NCBI RefSeq assembly: GCF_900185715.1
Contig: NZ_FYAS01000045.1
Span: 27,314 to 91,313, forward strand
Origin: Allobosea sp. CS1GBMeth4
Lineage (GTDB): Bacteria; Pseudomonadota; Alphaproteobacteria; Rhizobiales; Beijerinckiaceae
Length of the DNA: 64,000 bases
Reading direction: 5' to 3'
The notes under the pieces were generated by a model that was not told the origin of the DNA, made no database searches, and was given only the letters and a program-made list of their open reading frames with translations. Positions 57,521-64,000 of this stretch are shown here, in pieces. The position numbers and the translations under genes are program-made. How positions within the stretch are numbered: position 1 is the stretch's first letter; each line of letters starts with the position of its first letter.

Positions 57521-58723
57521 ATGAGTACCTCGCGTACCGGGACCGCCAGCGCTCCCGTCCGGATTCAGGTTTCGCGTACCGGACGGCCCGCGCTGGGGGC
57601 CCGGATGAAGGCCAAGGGCCTTCCTCCCATCCAGGTGCTCCCCCGGGAGCTGCCGCTCGACCAGGTCGTCGTCGGCGATTGCATCGCCGCGCTCGAGGCG
57701 CTGCCGCCGGCGAGTGTCGACCTCGTCTTCGCCGACCCGCCCTATAATCTGCAGCTCGGGGGCGACCTGCGCCGACCCGACGACAGCCTCGTCGACGCCG
57801 TCGACGACGACTGGGACAAGTTCGCCTCCTTCGCCGAGTACGATGCCTTCACCCGCGCCTGGCTCTCGGCCTGCCGCCGGGCGCTGAAGCCGGACGGCGC
57901 GCTCTGGGTGATCGGCTCCTATCACAACATCTTCCGCGTCGGCGCGATCCTCCAGGATCTCGGCTTCTGGATGCTGAACGACATCGTCTGGCGCAAGGCC
58001 AACCCGATGCCGAACTTCCGCGGCCGGCGCTTCACCAATGCGCATGAGACGCTGATCTGGGCGGCGCGCGGCGAGAGCTCGAAATACACCTTCCATTACG
58101 AGGCGCTGAAGGGCGGCAACGACGACCTGCAGATGCGCTCGGACTGGTATCTGCCGCTGTGCACCGGCGAGGAGCGCCTGAAGAACGAGAAGGGCGCCAA
58201 GGTCCATCCGACCCAGAAGCCCGAATCGCTGCTCGCCCGCGTGCTGCTCTCGGCCAGCAATCCAGGCGACGTGGTGCTCGACCCGTTCTTCGGCACCGGC
58301 ACGACCGGCGCCGTCGCCAAGGCGCTCGGCCGCCATTTCATCGGCATCGAGCGCGAGCAGGTCTATGCCAGGGCGGCGCGCGAGCGCATCGCCGCGGTGC
58401 AGCCATTGCCGCCGGAGGCCTTCGCCACCGCCCCCTCGAAGCGCAGCGAGCCGCGCGTGCCGTTCCTCAGCCTGGTCGAGGCCGGGCTGGTGAAGGCGGG
58501 TGAGCGCGTGTTCGACGAGAAGCGCCGCCACAGCGCGACCGTGCGGGCAGACGGCACGCTGGTGCTCGGCCCCGCCGTCGGCTCGATCCACAAGGTCGGC
58601 GCGCTGGCGCAGGGTCTGCCGGCCTGCAATGGCTGGACCTTCTGGCATGTCGAGCGCGAGGGCAAAGCGTTGCTGCTCGACGCGCTGCGCGGCGAGATCC
58701 GGGCACAGCTCGCGGCGGCGTAG
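57521..58723 (+). CDS. ccrM: CcrM-type GANTC adenine-N6 DNA methyltransferase
   Basis: 400 residues (371 if ATG 57608 is used). Beta-class N6-adenine methylase: DPPYNLQLGGDL (motif IV, about 72), WVIGSYHNIFRVG, NDIVWRKANPMPNFRGRRFTNAHETLIWA and SAM motif DPFFGTGTTGAVAKALGRHFIGIE, with the CcrM C-terminal DNA-recognition domain (SATVRADGTLVLGPAVGSIHKVGALAQGLPACNGWTFWHVEREGK). This is the cell-cycle-regulated methylase (GANTC) of alphaproteobacteria, not a restriction-linked enzyme; no restriction gene is nearby. Neighbours rnhB and mutY are its usual ones. Confidence 0.95.
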   Translation: MSTSRTGTASAPVRIQVSRTGRPALGARMKAKGLPPIQVLPRELPLDQVVVGDCIAALEALPPASVDLVFADPPYNLQLGGDLRRPDDSLVDAVDDDWDKFASFAEYDAFTRAWLSACRRALKPDGALWVIGSYHNIFRVGAILQDLGFWMLNDIVWRKANPMPNFRGRRFTNAHETLIWAARGESSKYTFHYEALKGGNDDLQMRSDWYLPLCTGEERLKNEKGAKVHPTQKPESLLARVLLSASNPGDVVLDPFFGTGTTGAVAKALGRHFIGIEREQVYARAARERIAAVQPLPPEAFATAPSKRSEPRVPFLSLVEAGLVKAGERVFDEKRRHSATVRADGTLVLGPAVGSIHKVGALAQGLPACNGWTFWHVEREGKALLLDALRGEIRAQLAAA

Positions 58724-58785
58724 GAAACCCTTGTCCGGGGGGCCGCAGGCCCGCGTTGGGAAAGACGGGCGTGGTTCGAGGCGCG

Positions 58786-59859
<1,074 letters not shown>

Positions 59860-60047
59860 GAGCCCTGGTTTAGCGTCTCGGCCATCGACCGCAAGGCGCG
59901 CGCGAGCCCGGCTTCCGGACGGACATCGCCAACCGAATCAACTCGACGTGATCGCAGCCCGGGGGCTGTAACGGCGGACCGGCATGACGCGAATAAGCCG
60001 AAGCGGGCCGCCGGCACGCCTTCGACACCCAATCCGGGATCGCCTTC

Positions 60048-60443
60048 ATGATGTCTCGTCGCAGCCTCGTCCTCACCGCCGCCTGTGCCCTGTCGCTGGC
60101 GCCGCTCGCCGCATCCGCAGCAGACGACGTCCGCAGCTTCTCCTCCGCCGAGTTCGGCGCGGCGCAGAAGGCCGGCAAGCCGATCCTGGTCGAGATCCAT
60201 GCCGGCTGGTGCCCGACCTGCAAGGCCCAGGCGCCGGTCGTCGCCGAGCTGCGCAAGGAGCCGCGCTTCAGGGACCTCGTCGTGTTCCGCGTCGACTTCG
60301 ACAGTCAGAAGGAGGTGGTCAGGCAGTTCGGCGCCCGCCAGCAGAGCACGCTGATCACGTTCAGGGGTGCAGCGGAGGCCGGGCGTTCCGTCGGCGACAC
60401 CAGCAAGAGCTCGATCGGCGCCCTGCTGGCCAAGGCGCTCTGA
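60048..60443 (+). CDS. Exported thioredoxin-fold protein
   Basis: 131 residues. Signal peptide SRRSLVLTAACALSLAPLAASAA, then a thioredoxin-like domain with WCPTC (AGWCPTCKAQAPVVAELRK) and the cis-loop FGARQQSTLITFRG, in which the usual cis-Pro appears as Ser-Thr. The mature part is short, near the lower limit for the fold. Next gene, 9 nt on, encodes CcdA, which carries electrons across the membrane to such proteins. Together they form a periplasmic reducing module. Confidence 0.87.
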   Translation: MMSRRSLVLTAACALSLAPLAASAADDVRSFSSAEFGAAQKAGKPILVEIHAGWCPTCKAQAPVVAELRKEPRFRDLVVFRVDFDSQKEVVRQFGARQQSTLITFRGAAEAGRSVGDTSKSSIGALLAKAL

Positions 60444-60452
60444 GATCACGCC

Positions 60453-61175
60453 ATGGCAATCGGCAGCCTCGGCCTCGCCTATCTCGCCGGCGTCCTCTCC
60501 ATCCTATCGCCCTGCGTCCTGCCGCTGCTGCCGATCGTGCTCGGCTCGGCCGCCGCCGAGCACCGTCTGGCGCCCGCGGCGCTGGCGGGCGGCGTCGTCA
60601 TCTCCTTCGTCGCGATCGGCCTGTTCGTCGCGACGGTCGGCTTCGGCATCGGCCTCAACGCCGAGGTGTTCCGGATCGCCTCGGCCATCATGATGATCGC
60701 GATCGGCCTCGTGCTCGCCTCGCCGGCCTTGCAGGTCCGGGTCGCGGCCGCGGGCGGGCCGGTCAGCGACTGGGCCGACCGCAATCTCTCCGGCTTCTCG
60801 ACGCGCGGCGTCGGCGGCCAGTTCGGCGTCGGGCTGCTGCTCGGCGCCGTCTGGAGCCCCTGCGTCGGCCCGACCCTGGGCGCCGCCTCGGTGCTGGCGG
60901 CGCAAGGGCGCGATCTCGGCCAGGTCGCCGCGACCATGGCCCTGTTCGGGCTGGGCGCGGCGACGCCTTTGCTCGTGCTCGGCTCGCTCTCCCGCCAGGC
61001 GCTGCTGCGCTGGCGCGAGCGGCTGGCGCGCGGAGGCAAGGGCCTCAAGGTGGCGCTCGGGCTCGTCCTGATCGCCGTCGGCGGCCTGATCCTCACCGGT
61101 GAGGACAAGCGGCTCGAGGCGGCCCTGGTCGAGGCCTCCCCCGCCTGGCTGGTCGAGCTGACCACGCGATATTGA
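60453..61175 (+). CDS. CcdA family transmembrane thiol-disulfide electron carrier
   Basis: 240-residue inner-membrane protein of six or seven helices. Redox cysteines lie in LSPCVLPLLP and WSPCVGPTLG, the CcdA signature. Transfers reducing power from cytoplasmic thioredoxin to periplasmic partners, probably the thioredoxin-fold protein just upstream. Shared operon with it. Confidence 0.92.
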   Translation: MAIGSLGLAYLAGVLSILSPCVLPLLPIVLGSAAAEHRLAPAALAGGVVISFVAIGLFVATVGFGIGLNAEVFRIASAIMMIAIGLVLASPALQVRVAAAGGPVSDWADRNLSGFSTRGVGGQFGVGLLLGAVWSPCVGPTLGAASVLAAQGRDLGQVAATMALFGLGAATPLLVLGSLSRQALLRWRERLARGGKGLKVALGLVLIAVGGLILTGEDKRLEAALVEASPAWLVELTTRY

Positions 61176-61232
61176 CCGGCAGACCCGACGCAGCCGGCTT
61201 GCCTCGCGGCCTTGGCCGGCGCAGATAGGCGC

Positions 61233-61730
61233 ATGGCCGCCAAGCCCCTCGCCGAGCTGATCGACGACTGCCTCGCCCCCGCGCTCGCCGCGCAGGGCTT
61301 CGCGGGACGTTCGGTCGTGGCGTTCTGGCCCGAGATCGTCGGCGAGCGGCTGGCGCAGCGGACGCGGCCGCTCAAGATCGACTGGCCGCGCCGGCGCGGG
61401 GCGCCGGGAGAGCTCTCGGACCCGGCGACGCTCGTCGTGCGCGTCGAGGGCGCCTTCGCGCTCGAGATGCAGCAGCTCGGTCCCTTGGTGCTGGAGCGGG
61501 TCAACAGCCATCTCGGCTGGCGCGCCGTCGGCAAGCTGGTGCTGAAGCAGGGGCCCGTCGCAGCGCCGGCCGTCTCACGGCCCGCGCCCCCGCCCGATCC
61601 GGCCGTGCTTGCGCGGATCGACGCCCAGGTCTCCTCCGTCGAAAACGCCGAGCTGCGCGAGGCGCTGGCCCGTCTCGGGCGCGGCATCGCCCAGCGGCGC
61701 AAGGCCGCAGGCGACGACACGGCTTCGTGA
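61233..61730 (+). CDS. DUF721/DciA-like protein
   Basis: 165 residues from MAAKPLAELIDDCLAPALAAQGFAG; a DUF721 (KH-like) domain with FWPEIVGERLAQRTRPLKI and LVVRVEGAFALEMQQLGPLVLERVNSHLGWRAVGKLVLKQG, followed by a Pro-rich linker and a helical C-terminus. DciA proteins load the replicative helicase in many bacteria. Located before dsbA and smc, as is common in alphaproteobacteria. Start ATG 61233; TTG 61212 is possible. Confidence 0.85.
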   Translation: MAAKPLAELIDDCLAPALAAQGFAGRSVVAFWPEIVGERLAQRTRPLKIDWPRRRGAPGELSDPATLVVRVEGAFALEMQQLGPLVLERVNSHLGWRAVGKLVLKQGPVAAPAVSRPAPPPDPAVLARIDAQVSSVENAELREALARLGRGIAQRRKAAGDDTAS

Positions 61731-61812
61731 GCGGGAACCGACGAACCGATCTTGCCACAATCCTGATGGCGACTATGGTCCGCGCAATCACGCCGCCATC
61801 AGGGATTTCGTC

Positions 61813-62433
61813 ATGACCAGCCGCCGTCGGGTGTTGATCGGCTCCGCCGCCTTGGCTCTGTCGCCGCTTCTCGCCGGCCGGGGCGCCTCCGCCCAGACGG
61901 CCCCCGGGGTGGCCAACCCGCTCGGCGACGTCTGGCTCGGCAACGCCGACGCCAAGGTCGCGATCGTCGAATATGCGTCGCTGACCTGCGGCCACTGCGC
62001 CAATTTCCACAAGGACACCTGGCCGACGCTGAAGGCGAAGTACATCGACACAGGCAAGGTGCGCTTCGTGCTGCGCGAATTCCCGCTCGATCCGCTCGCC
62101 ACCGCCGGCTTCATGCTGGCGCGCTGCAACGGCAACGACAAATACTATCCGATGACCGACCTGCTGTTCGCGCAGCAGAAGAACTGGGCCTTCGTCGACA
62201 AGCCCGTCGATGCGCTCTCGACCATGGTCAAGCAGGCCGGTTTCACACAGGAATCTTTCGAGGCCTGCCTGAAACGGCAGGACATTTATGACGCCGTCAC
62301 GCAGGTTAAGGAAGGTGGGGCCAAGGCTGGCGTGGACTCCACCCCGACCTTCTTCATCAACGGGCAGAAGCGTTCCGGTGCACTCAGCATCGCCGAATTC
62401 GACAAGATCCTCGAGCCGCTGCTCGGCAGCTGA
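61813..62433 (+). CDS. DsbA family thiol-disulfide oxidoreductase
   Basis: 206-residue periplasmic protein. Signal with a twin-arginine-like start (SRRRVLIGSAALALSPLLAGRGASAQ), thioredoxin fold with helical insert; active site CGHC in VEYASLTCGHCANFHKDTWPTLKAKYI, and cis-Pro in GVDSTPTFFINGQ. Forms or isomerises disulfide bonds, in line with DSB-type proteins used with cytochrome maturation or envelope proteins. Precedes smc, the conserved order. Confidence 0.93.
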   Translation: MTSRRRVLIGSAALALSPLLAGRGASAQTAPGVANPLGDVWLGNADAKVAIVEYASLTCGHCANFHKDTWPTLKAKYIDTGKVRFVLREFPLDPLATAGFMLARCNGNDKYYPMTDLLFAQQKNWAFVDKPVDALSTMVKQAGFTQESFEACLKRQDIYDAVTQVKEGGAKAGVDSTPTFFINGQKRSGALSIAEFDKILEPLLGS

Positions 62434-62450
62434 CGCACGTCCTTCCGTTA

Positions 62451-62615
62451 CCGCCGTCATTCCGGGGCTTCGCCTGGCGAAAAGCCCGAAACCGATGGCC
62501 ACGACGCCATTCCGGTCTCGTCATGCTCGCCGTCGTGGCGAGCATCGACGTCTTGAACGCCAGTCCCCACCGGCAGGGATGTGGATCGTCGGGACGAGCC
62601 CGGCCGTGAAGGAAG
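62451..62615 (+). repeat. Dispersed repeat family A, long copy
   Basis: Begins CGCCGTCATTCC; includes ATGGCCACGACG, TCGTCATGCTCGCC, GTGGCGAGCATC, GTCTTGAACGCC, GTGGATCGTCGGGACGAGCCC. It shares the order and most bases with 45071-45223, with an extra 12-20 bp near the left end. Located between dsbA-like and smc. Confidence 0.8.
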
Positions 62616-62691
62616 CGATGGTGTTCAGGGCTTCCGGGCCCGCGCCTGCGGCGCGCCCCGGAAAGAGGGCGGCGGATGCCGGAGCGCGCCG

Positions 62692-64000
62692 ATGCACCTG
62701 ACGCGCCTCAAGCTCGCCGGCTTCAAGACCTTCGTCGAGCCGACCGAATTCGTGATCGAGCCGGGGCTGACCGGCATCGTCGGCCCCAATGGCTGCGGCA
62801 AGTCGAACCTGGTCGAAGCCCTGCGCTGGGTGATGGGCGAAAGCTCGTTCAAGAACATGCGCGGCTCGGGCATGGACGACGTCATCTTCGGCGGCTCGTC
62901 GGAGCGCCCGGCCCGCAACATGGCCGAGGTCGCTCTCACCCTCGACAACAGCGACCGCAAGGCGCCCGCCGCCTTCAACGAGGCCGAGGTGCTGGAGGTC
63001 ACGCGCCGGATCGAGCGCGAGGAAGGCTCGACCTACCGGATCAACGGCAAGGAGGTGCGCGCGCGCGACGTGCAGCTCCTCTTCGCCGACGCCGCGACCG
63101 GCGCGCGCTCGCCGGCGCTGGTGCGCCAGGGCCAGATCAGCGAGATCATCGCCGCCAAGCCGCAATCGCGCCGGCGCATCCTCGAGGACGCCGCCGGCAT
63201 CGCCGGGCTGCACAGCCGCCGGCACGAGGCGGAACTGCGCCTCAAAGGCGCCGAGGACAACCTCGACCGGCTGGAGGACGTGCTCGCCGAGATCGACGGC
63301 CAGGTCGAGGCGCTGCAGCGCCAGGCGCGGCAGGCCTCGCGCTACCGCAACCTCGCCGCCGAGATCCGCAAGGCGGAAGCGGTGCTCGCGCTGATCGCCC
63401 ATCACGAGGCGCGCACGCAGGAGGCCGGGGCCGAACGCGCGCTCGAAGCCGCCGTTCGCGAGGTCGCCGACAAGACCGGCGTGCAGGCGGAAGCGGCGCG
63501 GCTGCAGGCGATCGCCGCGCATGCCCTGCCGGGGCTGCGCGAGAACGAGGCGGCGGCTGCCGCCGCGCTCGTGCGGCTGAAACGCGGCCTCGACGAGATC
63601 GAGGCGGAGAACAGGCGCGCCAGGCAGCGCACCGAGGAGCTGGCGAAGCGGCTCGGCGAATTGCAGGGCGACCTCGCCCGGCAGGCGAGCCTCGGCAAGG
63701 ATGCGAACGACAGCCTGGCGCGGCTGGCGGCGGAAGACGAGAGCCTGCGGCTGGAAGCCGAGACCGCGGCCGCAGGCGCCGGGACCGCGGCGACGGCACT
63801 GTCGGAGGCCGAGACGGCACTGGCGGCGGCGGAAACCGAGCATGCCGCGGTGCAGGCGCGGCTGTCCGAGCTGACCGCCCGCCGCGGCGCGCTCGAACGG
63901 GCCGTGCGCGAGGCCAGGGAGCGCGAGGCCCGCCACGCCGCCGAACGCGAACGCCTGCAGCGCGACCAGGCGGCGCTCGACGCCGACGGCACCGCCTCCT
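62692..64000 (+). CDS. smc: Chromosome segregation ATPase SMC, 3' end outside window
   Basis: At least 436 residues visible, open to the right edge. N-terminal ATPase head: MHLTRLKLAGFKTFVEPTEF, Walker A GPNGCGKSNLVEALRWVMGE, SMC-specific MRGSGMDDVIFGGSSERP, LVRQGQISEIIAAKPQSRRRILEDAAGIAG; then the first coiled-coil arm from about residue 170, Ala/Glu/Arg-rich. Condensin-type SMC organises the chromosome with ScpA/B. GGAG lies 8 nt before the start. Confidence 0.96.
   Translation, partial: MHLTRLKLAGFKTFVEPTEFVIEPGLTGIVGPNGCGKSNLVEALRWVMGESSFKNMRGSGMDDVIFGGSSERPARNMAEVALTLDNSDRKAPAAFNEAEVLEVTRRIEREEGSTYRINGKEVRARDVQLLFADAATGARSPALVRQGQISEIIAAKPQSRRRILEDAAGIAGLHSRRHEAELRLKGAEDNLDRLEDVLAEIDGQVEALQRQARQASRYRNLAAEIRKAEAVLALIAHHEARTQEAGAERALEAAVREVADKTGVQAEAARLQAIAAHALPGLRENEAAAAAALVRLKRGLDEIEAENRRARQRTEELAKRLGELQGDLARQASLGKDANDSLARLAAEDESLRLEAETAAAGAGTAATALSEAETALAAAETEHAAVQARLSELTARRGALERAVREAREREARHAAERERLQRDQAALDADGTAS

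Overview
The window is a stretch of high-GC alphaproteobacterial chromosome. Several genes point to the order Hyphomicrobiales (rhizobia and relatives): a CcrM-type GANTC methyltransferase between rnhB and mutY, a PdhS/PleC/DivJ-like soluble histidine kinase, phasins, ETF-ubiquinone oxidoreductase, a Tct/Bug tricarboxylate transporter, and a tRNA-His that lacks the usual extra 5' G. A Bosea-like or related genus is my inference; no sequence search was possible. Both ends are cut: a LOG-family gene enters from the left and smc leaves at the right.

Layout. 1-4.2 kb: LOG protein, rplT-rpmI, and a large CheW protein with a duplicated sensor region. 4.3-11.7 kb: regulator-centred accessory modules: MFS exporter/TetR pair with three operators; RpiR regulator-aminotransferase-amino-acid binding protein-racemase-like protein; Crp-like regulator divergent from a Spy-like periplasmic protein around a perfect palindrome. 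11.8-17.9 kb: infC with an ATT start, glycosyltransferase, hydrolase, DUF1150-Hsp20 heat-shock pair, RidA, tRNA-His, two phasin-type genes. 18-25.9 kb: histidine kinase, mgtE, acyl-CoA dehydrogenase, GST, EamA exporter. 26-30.1 kb: LysR-tctBAC. 30.2-35.5 kb: ureidoglycolate lyase-like gene, DUF1236 protein, a RES/Xre toxin-antitoxin pair, then upp-DUF1688-GTP cyclohydrolase II-like genes, which match the uracil catabolism (URC) set. 35.9-41.1 kb: small membrane protein and the glyQ-glyS pair, split by a Fic gene, with glyS carrying two in-frame extra segments, one of them a dispersed repeat. 41.2-49.2 kb: two small Tyr/Arg-rich secreted proteins, methyltransferase-DUF2007, polyprenyl synthase, ispE, a TPR protein, a 36-residue lipoprotein and ETF-QO. 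49.3-57.2 kb: uracil-DNA glycosylase, cytochrome bd oxidase, zinc metallopeptidase, glycosyltransferase-like protein, PA0069-type radical SAM protein, dehalogenase-like hydrolase, rnhB. 57.5-64 kb: ccrM, mutY, thioredoxin-ccdA, dciA-like, dsbA-like and smc.

How the genes connect. The right end is a genome-maintenance and envelope-redox neighbourhood (RNase HII, GANTC methylation, MutY, DciA, SMC; thioredoxin/CcdA/DsbA). The centre holds carboxylate and nucleobase catabolism. Intergenic regions are rich in at least four families of short dispersed repeats, one of which has been captured inside glyS. I saw no phage, transposase, CRISPR array or plasmid functions. The most unusual points are the remodelled glyQ-fic-glyS locus, the double-sensor CheW protein, and several near-perfect operator palindromes in divergent promoters.
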